Shown: positions 25,200-32,546 of the stretch, piece by piece
Layout of the letters: the number at the start of each line of letters is the position of its first letter
Numbering within the stretch: the stretch's first letter is position 1
Assembly: GCF_901521055.1 (NCBI RefSeq)
Contig: NZ_CABEGA010000038.1
Location: forward strand, 1 to 38,789
From: Cellulomonas hominis
GTDB lineage: Bacteria > Actinomycetota > Actinomycetes > Actinomycetales > Cellulomonadaceae
DNA length: 38,789 nt
Direction of reading: 5' to 3'
Notes under the pieces: generated by a model
Database searches by the model: none
What the model was told of the DNA's origin: nothing
Seen by the model: the letters and a program-made list of their open reading frames with translations, nothing else
Program-made: the position numbers and the translations under genes

Positions 25200-25981
25200 G
25201 CCCGGGCTCCATCTGCGAGGTAGTGGCCGACGCGGTCGAGGATGCGGTTGACGTTGTCGACCATCGAGACGGTGCCGCGCATCGCCATCCGGCCGTCGCC
25301 CAGGCACGCGACCGCGCTGACCCGGCCCGCGAGCAGTGCACCGGCGGTGTCGAGGTCCGCGAAGGTCAGCGCGGCGCGCGGCCGCGGGGAGCGCTCCGGC
25401 AGGAACGTCATCCGGTGGCCCGCGGTCCGCAGCGTCCAGTCGACGGCCCCCGTGACCTCCAGCGCGACGTCCCCGTCGGGGATCAGGTGGGCGCTGAACC
25501 GCCCGGAGCGGTCCTCGTTCGCGAGCTGCGCGGCGGCCGCCGCCGCGACGTGCAGCGTGAGCGCGGTGCTCGTGGCGCGGAACGCCGGGTCGGCGAGGTC
25601 CTCGGCCGACGGCCGGAGGTACCGGCCCAGCAGCTCGGTCAGCGGCGCGAGCACGCGGAGCAGGAACGGCACGCGGTGGAACCCGGTGACCGGCACGGGC
25701 CGGGCGGTGCCGTCGACCACCCGGTTGAACGCCTCGGGGCTCGCGAACGGCAGGACGATCGTCGCCACCCCGCGGTCGGGAACCACCCGGACCTCCCCGC
25801 CGGAGAACGCCAGCACGCCGCGCGGTCCGCCCCGCACCACGAACGCCAGCGACACGGGACGCGGGTCGGCGGCCAGCACCGCGCGGGCCTCGGGCACGCG
25901 CCGGACCAGCTCCGGCAGCGTGCCGAGCACCGCGTAGAGGTTGACGTACGCCGCGGCGCGCGGGTCGGTGTCAGTGAGCAC
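25196..25981 (-). CDS. SCP2 sterol-carrier-like protein, function unknown
   Basis: A 261-residue soluble protein I cannot tie to a named family with certainty. Seen: an N-terminal region (about 1-130) with LAFVVRGGPRGVLAFSGGEV and TIVLPFASPEAFNRVV. A second region (about 140-258) has WTLRTAGHRMTFLP and a C-terminal stretch, ALTFADLDTAGALLAGRVSA then GRMAMRGTVSMVDNVNRIL. Both halves read like SCP2 lipid-carrier modules (beta sheet, a 'gain of mass to a limit' loop, then a GRM/GxL turn), so it may be a duplicated SCP2. SCP2 domains hold fatty, sterol or other hydrophobic ligands. It overlaps the TetR stop by 11 bases and the aminotransferase start by 4, so it is made with the enzyme and may present its substrate. 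Confidence 0.65.
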   Translation of the reverse strand: MLTDTDPRAAAYVNLYAVLGTLPELVRRVPEARAVLAADPRPVSLAFVVRGGPRGVLAFSGGEVRVVPDRGVATIVLPFASPEAFNRVVDGTARPVPVTGFHRVPFLLRVLAPLTELLGRYLRPSAEDLADPAFRATSTALTLHVAAAAAAQLANEDRSGRFSAHLIPDGDVALEVTGAVDWTLRTAGHRMTFLPERSPRPRAALTFADLDTAGALLAGRVSAVACLGDGRMAMRGTVSMVDNVNRILDRVGHYLADGARA

Positions 25982-26645
25982 GGGACTCCTCCTGGTCGTG
26001 GTCCGGCGCGGAGCCCACGGGTTCCGCGAGCGCCGCGAGCGCCCGGGCCGCGAACCGCGCGGTCTCCCGGGCGGCCGCCGTGTCGCGGTCCGCGAGCCAC
26101 GCGGTCGTCAGCCCGTCGGTGACCATGACGAGCGCGCGGGCGGCCTGGTCCAGCGGCACGGTCCAGCGGCTGCCCGTCGCGACTGCGGCCGTCGCGAGCG
26201 TCGCGCGGGCGGACTCGTGGTAGACCGCGTACTGCGCGACGAGTGCCGCCCGCTGGCCGCCCGTCCGCATCGCGTACAGGGCCAGCTCGAGCAGCGCCTG
26301 CTCCCGCGCGGGGTCCGCCGCGACCAGGTCGACGAACCGCTCCAGGCCGTCGCGGATGACGTCCTCCAGGCCGGGCGGCTCGGCGTCGTCGGGGGTCGGG
26401 ACGACCGGCAGCAGGCCCGCCTCCGCGGCGCGGCGCTCCTGGTCGGTCACCTCCGCGATCACCGCCTCCATCAGGTGCTCCCGGGACGGGAACGCGTAGT
26501 GCAGGCTCGCCAGGGACATCCCAGCCTCCGCGACGACCGCCCGCGTCGTGGCGCCCGCGACGCCGTCCCGGGCGATCACCCGGATCGCCGCGTCGATCAG
26601 CGAGCGCCGCCGGTCCTCCACGGCCATCCGCGGCACGTCACTCAC
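25971..26645 (-). CDS. TetR-family transcriptional regulator
   Basis: A 224-residue TetR regulator. Seen: the DNA-binding domain at residues about 8-58 (RRSLIDAAIRVIARDGVAGA, TTRAVVAEAGMSLASLHYAF, PSREHLMEAVIAEV), then a helical ligand domain with a long polar linker near 85 and DPAREQALLELALYAMRTGG. The start is GTG 26645; it overlaps the SDR stop by 8 bases and its own stop overlaps the SCP2-like start. Being embedded in the operon, it likely senses the pathway's substrate or product. The likely operator is the perfect palindrome at 27453-27474 in front of the SDR coding core. Confidence 0.92.
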   Translation of the reverse strand: MSDVPRMAVEDRRRSLIDAAIRVIARDGVAGATTRAVVAEAGMSLASLHYAFPSREHLMEAVIAEVTDQERRAAEAGLLPVVPTPDDAEPPGLEDVIRDGLERFVDLVAADPAREQALLELALYAMRTGGQRAALVAQYAVYHESARATLATAAVATGSRWTVPLDQAARALVMVTDGLTTAWLADRDTAAARETARFAARALAALAEPVGSAPDHDQEESRAH

Positions 26646-27507
26646 CCCCCGCGAGCCGGCCCGCGACGGCCAGCACGAGCCGCCGGGGCACGACGCCCGC
26701 GAGCGTCGCGGTCACGCGGTTCCGCACCCCGGCGACCACCGAGGGCGGCGGGGAGCGGCGGTCCAGCGCGCGGAACGCCACGTCCACGATCTGCGGGACC
26801 GTCAGCACCTGCCCGACCCGGAACCGCTCGGAACCCGCGACGCCGAAGAACTCCGTCTCCGCGGGCCCGGGCGCGAGGGCCAGCACCCGCAGCCGGCCGC
26901 CCCGGTGCTCCTGCCAGACGGCCTCGGTCAGCGACCGGACGTACGCCTTGGTCGCCGCGTACACCGCGAACGACGGCCCCGGCTGGTACGCGGCGGTGCT
27001 GGCGACGTTGACGAGGATGCCCCGCCGGGACGCCGCGAGGTCCGGCAGCAGCAGCCGGGACAGCAGCGTCAGGGCGGTGACGTTCACCTGCACCTCGGCG
27101 GCGATCCGCTCCGGGTCGGCCTCGGCGAACGCGCCGTACGTGCCGAACCCGGCGCTGTTCACCAGGGCGTCGACGAGGACGCCCCGGCTCCGCAGCTCCG
27201 CGACCAGGGCGCCCGGCGCCGCCGGGTCAGCGAGGTCGGCGGGCAGGACGGTCGACCGGGCCCCGTGGTCCGCGGCCAGGCGCTCGGCGAGCCCGGTGAG
27301 CCGGTCCTCCCGCCGGGCGACGAGCACCAGGTCGTACCCCCGGACGGCGAACCGGCGGGCGAACTCGGCGCCGATCCCGGACGAGGCGCCCGTGACGACG
27401 GCGACGGGCCGGACGAGGTGCGCGGTGATGGCGGGGCTCCTGGCGCTGGACGGACTGGGTCGGGCGACCCAGTCGTACTGTCGCAGGACGCGCGCCGCGG
27501 ACGCCAT
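26638..27507 (-). CDS. short-chain dehydrogenase/reductase heading the operon (start uncertain)
   Basis: An SDR oxidoreductase. Seen: the cofactor site VAVVTGASSGIGAEFARRF, NADP-leaning basic residues in VARREDR, NSAGFGTYG, the catalytic Ser in VNVASTAAYQ and YxxxK in FAVYAATKAYVRS, then LALAPGPAETEFF. This is the DltE/YohF-like 'classical' group of about 260 residues. The only ATG (27507) gives 289 residues with a 25-residue Arg/Ser-rich lead that is atypical. That lead contains a perfect 22-bp palindrome. An AGGAG at 27437-27441 precedes ATC 27429, which would give 263 residues, the normal size, but with a rare start codon. The enzyme probably interconverts a hydroxyl and a carbonyl that the downstream aminotransferase then uses. 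Confidence 0.85.
   Translation of the reverse strand: MASAARVLRQYDWVARPSPSSARSPAITAHLVRPVAVVTGASSGIGAEFARRFAVRGYDLVLVARREDRLTGLAERLAADHGARSTVLPADLADPAAPGALVAELRSRGVLVDALVNSAGFGTYGAFAEADPERIAAEVQVNVTALTLLSRLLLPDLAASRRGILVNVASTAAYQPGPSFAVYAATKAYVRSLTEAVWQEHRGGRLRVLALAPGPAETEFFGVAGSERFRVGQVLTVPQIVDVAFRALDRRSPPPSVVAGVRNRVTATLAGVVPRRLVLAVAGRLAGGE
27453..27474. promoter_or_regulatory. perfect 22-bp palindrome, candidate TetR operator
   Basis: Arms GACTGGGTCG (27453-27462) and CGACCCAGTC (27465-27474) are perfect complements around a 2-base centre. Length and symmetry suit a TetR dimer. It lies between the stop of the XRE gene and the conserved core of the SDR gene, at the head of the operon that encodes a TetR protein. 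Confidence 0.7.
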
Positions 27508-27534
27508 GGCCTGCGGGCAGCCGTAACGCAGGGT

Positions 27535-28437
27535 TTACGCGGGGGTGGGCCGGGCGGGTGGTGCGGGAGCGCCGACCGGTCGGCGCTCGGGTGCGTCCAG
27601 GTCGTTCAGCAGGCGGCGCAGCGCCTCGCTGGTCGCAGGCGTGTTCGGTGTGTAGACCTCGAGGCGGTGATCGGGCGACTCCGGCTGGACCCACACCTGG
27701 TAGTCGACGTCCATCGCGCCGAGCGCCGGGTGCGAGAGGACCATGTTCCCGACCGTGCAGTCAGCGACGTCTCCTGCGGCCCAGAACCCCGCGAACTCCG
27801 GGCTCTTCAGCGACAGCTCGCCGATGAGCTCCGCCAGTCGCGAGTCGCCCGGGTACCGCCCGGAGGTCAGCCGCAGGTAGGCGACGTGGGTCCGGGCCAG
27901 CTCGTCCCAGTTGTCGTAGAGCGCCCGCGTCGACGGGTCGAGGAAGAAGGACCGCGGAACGGACGGACGACGGAGCACGTCCTGCGTGGCCTCGAACGGG
28001 AGGTGCTCGAAGAGGAGCGCGTGCCCCGAGCGGTTCCACGCGAGGACGTCGCCACGACGCCCCAGGACGACCGCGGGCAGGCTCTCGTGCAACGACTCGA
28101 ACAGCGAGAGGACTCTCCGGTGCGGCTGCTCCGGTGCGGGGCGGACCATCCGCGACCGGGGAGGCAAGCGCGCGAGGTTGTCCAGGTGCGCGCGCTCGGC
28201 GTCGTCCAACCGCATCACCGACGCGAGCGCGCCCAGCACCTGCGACGACGCCCTCCCGGCCTGGTCCTGCTCGATACGCGTGTAGTACCCGACGCTGACG
28301 CCGGCCAGACGGGCGACCTCCTCGCGGCGCAGCCCGGGCACCCGGCGCGGCGACGCACCGGGGTCCAGCCCGATCGAGAGCGGATCCGTCCGGTAGCGCC
28401 GTGACATCAGGAAGCTGCCCAGCGTCTCGCCCCTCAT
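27535..28437 (-). CDS. XRE-family regulator with MmyB-like ligand domain
   Basis: A 300-residue regulator. Seen: a helix-turn-helix of the XRE type near residues 30-75 (RREEVARLAGVSVGYYTRIE, then QDQAGRASSQVLGALASVM). The MmyB-like ligand-binding domain follows, with VVLGRRGDVLAWNRSGHALL, YDNWDELARTHVAYLRLTSG and a C-terminal NMVLSHPALGAMDVDYQVWV. Family knowledge: such regulators usually sit next to and control an SDR or a drug exporter. ATG 28437 has a -10-like TAGCGT ending 7 bases upstream. It is divergent from the DHA2 exporter across 144 bases and upstream of the SDR on the same strand (about 30 bases to ATG 27507), so it may affect both sides. Confidence 0.93.
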   Translation of the reverse strand: MRGETLGSFLMSRRYRTDPLSIGLDPGASPRRVPGLRREEVARLAGVSVGYYTRIEQDQAGRASSQVLGALASVMRLDDAERAHLDNLARLPPRSRMVRPAPEQPHRRVLSLFESLHESLPAVVLGRRGDVLAWNRSGHALLFEHLPFEATQDVLRRPSVPRSFFLDPSTRALYDNWDELARTHVAYLRLTSGRYPGDSRLAELIGELSLKSPEFAGFWAAGDVADCTVGNMVLSHPALGAMDVDYQVWVQPESPDHRLEVYTPNTPATSEALRRLLNDLDAPERRPVGAPAPPARPTPA

Positions 28438-28444
28438 GCCGACC

Positions 28445-28450
28445 ACGCTA
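28445..28450 (-). promoter_or_regulatory. -10-like hexamer, leaderless start of the XRE gene
   Basis: TAGCGT on the - strand ends 7 bases before ATG 28437; no Shine-Dalgarno sequence is present. Confidence 0.55.
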
Positions 28451-28481
28451 GGGCCGCACCCGACACCCGGACGGACGGGAA

Positions 28482-28502
28482 GGTACCCCTGCGAGGTGTA
28501 CC
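28482..28502. promoter_or_regulatory. inverted repeat in the XRE / DHA2 divergent spacer
   Basis: GGTAC (28482-28486) and GTACC (28498-28502) are inverted, 11 bases apart, and GTGTACCC partly repeats GGTACCCC in direct orientation. It lies about midway between the two divergent starts and could be the XRE protein's binding site. Short arms make this tentative. Confidence 0.4.
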
Positions 28503-28568
28503 CGCACGCGGAGCACCCCGGCTGCGGGCATCCCGTCCCCGGGCATTGTCGGCCCCTCGGCGCTCGTC

Positions 28569-28574
28569 GACGCT
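28569..28574 (+). promoter_or_regulatory. -10-like hexamer, leaderless start of the DHA2 exporter
   Basis: GACGCT ends 7 bases before ATG 28582; no Shine-Dalgarno sequence is present. It is a weaker match than most others in this window. Confidence 0.35.
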
Positions 28575-28581
28575 GGCGAGC

Positions 28582-30090
28582 ATGAGCTCCCCACCCAGCC
28601 CGGACCGCACGAGAAGCGGCGCACCCGCGCGAGCGTGGTGGGGCCTCGTCGCCACTCTCGGGCCCGTGCTGGCCGTCGGGATGGACGGGTCGATCCTGTT
28701 CCTCGCCATGCCGAGCATCAGCGAAGCCGTCGAGCCATCGGCGACGCAGGGCCTGTGGATCCTCGACGTCTACGGCTTCGCTGTCGGGTCCTTGCTGATC
28801 ACCTTCGGGAACCTGGGCGACAGGTTCGGCCGGAGGAGGCTCCTGCTCATCGGCGCTGTCGTCTTCGGGGTCGGCTCGGTGTGGGGCGCCTTCGCCCCCA
28901 CGCCCGAGGTCCTCATCGGCGCGCGGGCCCTGATGGGTCTGGGAGGGGCGACGCTCCTGCCCTCGTGCCTCGCCGTCATCAGCGAGCTCTTCACGGACCC
29001 CGCCCTGCGAGCACGGGCGATCGGCATCTTCGCGGCGACCTTCGCCGCCGGCTTCGTCCTCGGCCCGATCGTCGGCGGGATCCTGCTCGACCACTTCTGG
29101 TGGGGATCGGTCTTCCTGATCAACGTCCCGATCATCGTCGCCTTCCTCTGCCTCGCGCCGGTGCTCCTGCACGAGGTGCGCATAACCCGCGCCGGCAGGA
29201 TCGACGTCCTCAGCGTGGCCCTGTCGGCGGCGGGCCTGATGCTGGCGATCTACGGCGTGAAGCACGCGGCCACGTACGGGCTCGACGGGCTTGCGGCAGC
29301 CCTGGTGCTCGTCGGCGCCGCTGTGCTGACGGCGTTCGTCCGCCGTCAGCGACGGCTCGAGCTGCCGCTGCTGGACGTGAGCCTGTTCAGGGCGCCCGTG
29401 TTCGCCGTCGCGATCCTCACCGGTCTCACGTCGCTCTTCGTCTGGTCGGCCGCGGCCTTCCTGAGCATGACCTACCTCCAGTCCGTCCTCGGGTACTCCG
29501 TCCTCGCCGCGGCCGCACTCGCCGTGCCGGGCGCTGTGGTCCTCACCGCGTCCAGCGTGCTCACCCCCCGCCTGGTCGACCGGATCGGCGCCCGCAGCTC
29601 CCTCGTCGTCTGCCACTTCTCGATCGCCACCGGCATGTCCCTCCTGCTCCTGACGGACATCGGGACGGGTGCCGCGTTCTACGTCGCGTCGACCATGGTC
29701 TCGGGCGTCGGCTTCGGGATCTCGTTCAGCCTCGTCGCAGACGTCGCCGTGGGCGCGGTCCCCGAGTCACGGGCCGGCGCGGCCGGCGCGATCGCCGAGA
29801 CGAGCAACGAGATCGGCAACGCACTCGGCATCGCCTTGCTGGGCTCGGTCCTGACCGTCGTGTTCCGCGCCCGGTACCCGGGTGCTGAGACCAGCATCGC
29901 CGAGGTGGCCGACGGGCCGGGCACCGCCTCGTCCGCGTACGAGCAGGCCCAGGCGGCGTTCCTCTCGGGGTTCCACCTCGTCGCCCTGATCGCTGCGCTG
30001 GTCTGTCTCGGGCTCGGACTGCTCGCCGGCCGGTGGCTCCCACGCCGGCCGCACGACCGGACGCTGCGCCCCGTCCTCACGAGCCGGTGA
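28582..30090 (+). CDS. DHA2-family (14-helix) multidrug exporter
   Basis: A 502-residue MFS drug:proton antiporter of the DHA2 (QacA/EmrB/SmvA) family. Seen: GPVLAVGMDGSILFLAMPSI in helix 1, the motif A loop GNLGDRFGRRRLLLIG, GARALMGLGGATLLPSCLAV (motif B/C region of helix 4), GFVLGPIVGGILLDHFWWGS in helix 5 with the antiporter motif, and about 14 hydrophobic segments in total. It exports cationic or hydrophobic drugs, dyes or natural products. ATG 28582 is chosen over TTG 28546 because a -10-like GACGCT ends 7 bases upstream. Local GC looks lower and codon choice less extreme than in flanking genes. Regulated, most likely, by the divergent XRE protein. Confidence 0.92.
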   Translation: MSSPPSPDRTRSGAPARAWWGLVATLGPVLAVGMDGSILFLAMPSISEAVEPSATQGLWILDVYGFAVGSLLITFGNLGDRFGRRRLLLIGAVVFGVGSVWGAFAPTPEVLIGARALMGLGGATLLPSCLAVISELFTDPALRARAIGIFAATFAAGFVLGPIVGGILLDHFWWGSVFLINVPIIVAFLCLAPVLLHEVRITRAGRIDVLSVALSAAGLMLAIYGVKHAATYGLDGLAAALVLVGAAVLTAFVRRQRRLELPLLDVSLFRAPVFAVAILTGLTSLFVWSAAAFLSMTYLQSVLGYSVLAAAALAVPGAVVLTASSVLTPRLVDRIGARSSLVVCHFSIATGMSLLLLTDIGTGAAFYVASTMVSGVGFGISFSLVADVAVGAVPESRAGAAGAIAETSNEIGNALGIALLGSVLTVVFRARYPGAETSIAEVADGPGTASSAYEQAQAAFLSGFHLVALIAALVCLGLGLLAGRWLPRRPHDRTLRPVLTSR

Positions 30091-30139
30091 CGCGCGTCGG
30101 ACGAGCTCCTCAGGTGCCCGACCGCCGCGGGCGCGTGCC

Positions 30140-30496
30140 TCAGCGCCCCGCGCACCCCACGCACGTCCGGGCGGTCGGGAGCGCCTCCAGGCGGTCGGCC
30201 GGGATCGGCCGGCGGCACCGCGTGCAGGTGCCGTAGGTGCCGCGCTCCAGCCGGTTGAGTGCGGCGTCGACGTCGGCGATCCGCTCGCGCATGTCGTGAG
30301 CGAGCGCGTCGAGGATGCGGCGCTCGTAGGCGATGGTCGAGCCCTCGGGGTCGTGCTCGTCGTCGGTGACGGACTCGCGCGCCGCGGAGACGACGGCCTC
30401 GCGCTCGGCACCGGTGCCGGCGAGGCGGGCGAGGGCCTCGCGCCGGCGCTCGTGCAGCACCGCCGCGACCCGCTCCCTGTCGATCGTCTGCCCCAT
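30140..30496 (-). CDS. DksA/TraR-type C4 zinc-finger protein
   Basis: A 118-residue protein: a helical hairpin followed by a zinc finger. Seen: coiled-coil helices at about 5-80, their tip carrying the acidic DDEHDPEGS (residues 45-53), which resembles the DxxDxA tip of DksA that reaches into the RNA polymerase secondary channel. The zinc finger is Cys91-x2-Cys94-x17-Cys112-x2-Cys115. Family knowledge: DksA/TraR proteins tune initiation at rRNA and amino-acid promoters; roles of the actinobacterial versions are poorly defined. ATG 30496 has a -10-like GATACT ending 6 bases upstream. It converges on the DHA2 gene and diverges from the aminotransferase. Confidence 0.9.
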   Translation of the reverse strand: MGQTIDRERVAAVLHERRREALARLAGTGAEREAVVSAARESVTDDEHDPEGSTIAYERRILDALAHDMRERIADVDAALNRLERGTYGTCTRCRRPIPADRLEALPTARTCVGCAGR

Positions 30497-30502
30497 CGAG
30501 CC

Positions 30503-30508
30503 AGTATC
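30503..30508 (-). promoter_or_regulatory. -10-like hexamer, leaderless start of the DksA/TraR gene
   Basis: GATACT on the - strand ends 6 bases before ATG 30496; no Shine-Dalgarno sequence is present. Confidence 0.5.
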
Positions 30509-30552
30509 CGCCGCGGGGACGCGCGCGTCATCCGGCCGTCACACGGCGGGGC

Positions 30553-30558
30553 TAGCCT
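30553..30558 (+). promoter_or_regulatory. -10-like hexamer, leaderless start of the aminotransferase
   Basis: TAGCCT ends 6 bases before GTG 30565; no Shine-Dalgarno sequence is present. It lies in the 68-base spacer divergent from the DksA/TraR gene. Confidence 0.6.
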
Positions 30559-30564
30559 GCCCGG

Positions 30565-31722
30565 GTGCCCGAGATCGCCGCCCACGCCCGCACCGTCCCG
30601 GCCTCCGGCATCCGCCGCATCACCGAGCTCGCGTGGTCCCTGCCGGGTGCCGTGGTGCTCAGCGTGGGCGAGCCGGACCTGCCCACCGCCCCGCACGTGC
30701 TGGACGCCGCGCGCGACGCGCTGGCCCGGGACGACACGCGGTACACGCCGAACGGCGGGATCGCCCCGCTGCGCGACGCCGTCGCCGCGTGGCTGGACCC
30801 GGAGCACGCGCTGCCGGTGCGCCGGGACAACGTCTGGGTCACCGCGGGGGGCGCGCAGGCGCTGCACCTCGGCCTGAGCCTGACGGTCGGTGCGGGCGAC
30901 GGCGTGCTCGTCCCCGACCCGGGGTACCCGCCGTTCACGATGGCGACGCACCTGCTGCAGGCGCAGGCCCAGCCGTACGCGCTCCGCCCGGAGGACGGGT
31001 TCCTGCCGGACCCGGCGGTCGTCGAGGCGGCGATCACCGACCGCACGCGGGTGCTGCTGCTGAACTCCCCGTCCAACCCCCTGGGCACGAGCCTGCCGGA
31101 GGACCTGGTCGCGGCGCTGCTGGACGTCGCCCGCCGGCACGACCTGTGGGTGCTGTCCGACGAGTGCTACGCCGCCTTCACCTACGACGTTCCGCACGTG
31201 CCGGCCGCGCGGTTCGACACCGACGGCCGCGTGCTGACGCTGCACACGTTCTCGAAGACCCACGCGATGACCGGGTTCCGGGTGGGCGTGCTGGTGGTGC
31301 CGGACCGGATGGCGCCGCTGATGCCGACGCTGCAGGAGTCGGTCGTGTCCTGCGTGAACACCCCCGCCCAGTACGCGGCTCTGGCGGCGCTGACCGGCCC
31401 GCAGGACGCGGTGGCGGCGGCCCGGCGGACGTACCGGGAGCACCGGGACCTCGCGACCGGCATCCTCGACGCGCGCGGCATCCCGTGGCTGCCGGCGACC
31501 GGGGGCATCTACCTCTGGGCGGACGTGTCGCACGCCTCCGGCGGGGACGTCGCGGCGTGGGTGGAGGACCTCGTGCGGACGGAGGGGGTCGCGCTGGCGC
31601 CCGGGTCCGCGTTCGGGCCGGCCGGTGAGGGCTGGGTGCGCATCTCCCTGACGGCGAGCGCCGCGGACCTGCGGGCCGGGCTGTCCCGGCTGCCGGCGCG
31701 GACGGTCCCCGCGGCCGGCTGA
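30565..31722 (+). CDS. class I/II PLP-dependent aminotransferase
   Basis: A 385-residue fold-type I aminotransferase of the aspartate/aromatic group. Seen: LSVGEPDLPTAPHVLDAAR near the N-terminus, YTPNGGIAPLRDAVAAWL, VTAGGAQALHLGLSL for PLP phosphate, PDPGYPPF, LLNSPSNPLGTSL, LSDECYAAFTYD, and the Schiff-base lysine in TFSKTHAMTGFRVG at Lys231, then SAFGPAGEGWVRISL near the C-terminus with the substrate-carboxylate Arg. Substrate (aspartate, aromatic, alanine, or succinyldiaminopimelate type) is not fixed by sequence alone. GTG 30565 has a -10-like hexamer 6 bases upstream. It ends at a hairpin facing the macro-domain gene. Confidence 0.92.
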   Translation: MPEIAAHARTVPASGIRRITELAWSLPGAVVLSVGEPDLPTAPHVLDAARDALARDDTRYTPNGGIAPLRDAVAAWLDPEHALPVRRDNVWVTAGGAQALHLGLSLTVGAGDGVLVPDPGYPPFTMATHLLQAQAQPYALRPEDGFLPDPAVVEAAITDRTRVLLLNSPSNPLGTSLPEDLVAALLDVARRHDLWVLSDECYAAFTYDVPHVPAARFDTDGRVLTLHTFSKTHAMTGFRVGVLVVPDRMAPLMPTLQESVVSCVNTPAQYAALAALTGPQDAVAAARRTYREHRDLATGILDARGIPWLPATGGIYLWADVSHASGGDVAAWVEDLVRTEGVALAPGSAFGPAGEGWVRISLTASAADLRAGLSRLPARTVPAAG

Positions 31723-31725
31723 CCG

Positions 31726-31747
31726 CGCCCGGGACCGCTCCCGGGCG
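31726..31747. terminator. terminator between convergent aminotransferase and macro-domain genes
   Basis: CGCCCGGG (31726-31733) and CCCGGGCG (31740-31747) form a perfect 8-bp stem with a 6-base loop. It fills nearly all of the 27-base gap between the two stop codons. Confidence 0.75.
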
Positions 31748-31749
31748 GC

Positions 31750-32280
31750 TCAGTGCTGAGCGAGGGCCGCCTCGAACTCCGCCAGCACCGCGGGCGAGAA
31801 CAGCACGAACCGCACGAGGTCGACCGGGTCGGCGTCCGCGTGCGCCGCTGCCCAGCCCCGCACGGCGTCCGTCGCGACCCGCGCCACCTCCCGCGCCGGC
31901 CAGCCGTAGACGCCGGCGCTCACCGCCGGGAACGCGACGCTGCGGGCGCCGACCTCCGCGGCGACGTCGAGCGACCGCGTGAAGCACGACCGCAGCAGCG
32001 CGGGGTCGGTCTGCCCGGCGCGCGCGTCCGGCCCCACGGTGTGGATCACCCAGCGCGCGGCGAGCCGGCCCGCGCCGGTGGCGACGGCCTCCCCGGTGGG
32101 CAGGCCGTCGGGGAGCGTCGTGCGCCGCAGCTCGCGGCACTCGGCGAGCAGGTCGGGTCCCGCCGCGGCGTGCAGGGCGCCGTCGACGCCCCCACCGCCC
32201 AGGAGCGAGGAGTTCGCGGCGTTGATCACGGCGTCGACCCGCTCGGTGGTGATGTCCGACTGCACGGCCTCGATCTGCAT
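31750..32280 (-). CDS. macro-domain ADP-ribose hydrolase (YmdB/MacroD-like)
   Basis: A 176-residue stand-alone macro domain. Seen: VDAVINAANSSLLGGGGVDGALHAAAG at residues about 15-41 (the NAAN and GGGGVDGA loops that hold ADP-ribose), VIHTVGP, RSVAFPAVSAGVYGWPAREV, the second ligand loop, and DLVRFVLFSP. Members deacylate O-acetyl-ADP-ribose or remove mono-ADP-ribose from proteins. The His-Asp/Asn pattern matches the MacroD branch. Length is usual. ATG 32280 lacks a ribosome binding site; a weak -10-like GACGAT (32287-32292) ends 6 bases upstream. It diverges from the small acidic protein. Confidence 0.93.
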   Translation of the reverse strand: MQIEAVQSDITTERVDAVINAANSSLLGGGGVDGALHAAAGPDLLAECRELRRTTLPDGLPTGEAVATGAGRLAARWVIHTVGPDARAGQTDPALLRSCFTRSLDVAAEVGARSVAFPAVSAGVYGWPAREVARVATDAVRGWAAAHADADPVDLVRFVLFSPAVLAEFEAALAQH

Positions 32281-32315
32281 GGGGCCATCGTCGCGCGGAC
32301 GCGCCCGGGCCGCCC

Positions 32316-32321
32316 TACCGT
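32316..32321 (+). promoter_or_regulatory. candidate -10 of the small acidic protein gene
   Basis: TACCGT lies 33 bases before the start, which leaves a short leader with the Shine-Dalgarno sequence. No clear -35 is seen. Confidence 0.35.
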
Positions 32322-32354
32322 GAGCAGCGACGACGACCCACCCGGGAGGACACC

Positions 32355-32546
32355 GTGACCGAACCCATCCCCTCCGACGCGCCCGTGCACGACGGCCGCG
32401 AGGACGTCCCGGAGCTCGAGTACGACGAGACCGTGCCGCCGCGCCCGGAGGAGGAGGTCGCCGACGTCGCGCGAGCGGTCCCGGATCCCGCCGGCCACGG
32501 CGAGCCGGAGCTCGGCGGCGCGGACGAGGCGCGCCTGCACCCCTGA
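32355..32546 (+). CDS. small acidic hypothetical protein
   Basis: A 63-residue, strongly acidic protein rich in Asp, Glu and Pro, with a pattern such as REDVPELEYDETVPPRPEEE. It has no hydrophobic segment and is probably disordered. I recognise no family. GTG 32355 is supported by GGGAGGA at 32344-32350, one of the clearer ribosome binding sites here. It is followed at once by a 9-bp hairpin, so it forms a compact single-gene unit with its own promoter and terminator. Gene status rests on this context rather than on similarity. Confidence 0.65.
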   Translation: MTEPIPSDAPVHDGREDVPELEYDETVPPRPEEEVADVARAVPDPAGHGEPELGGADEARLHP

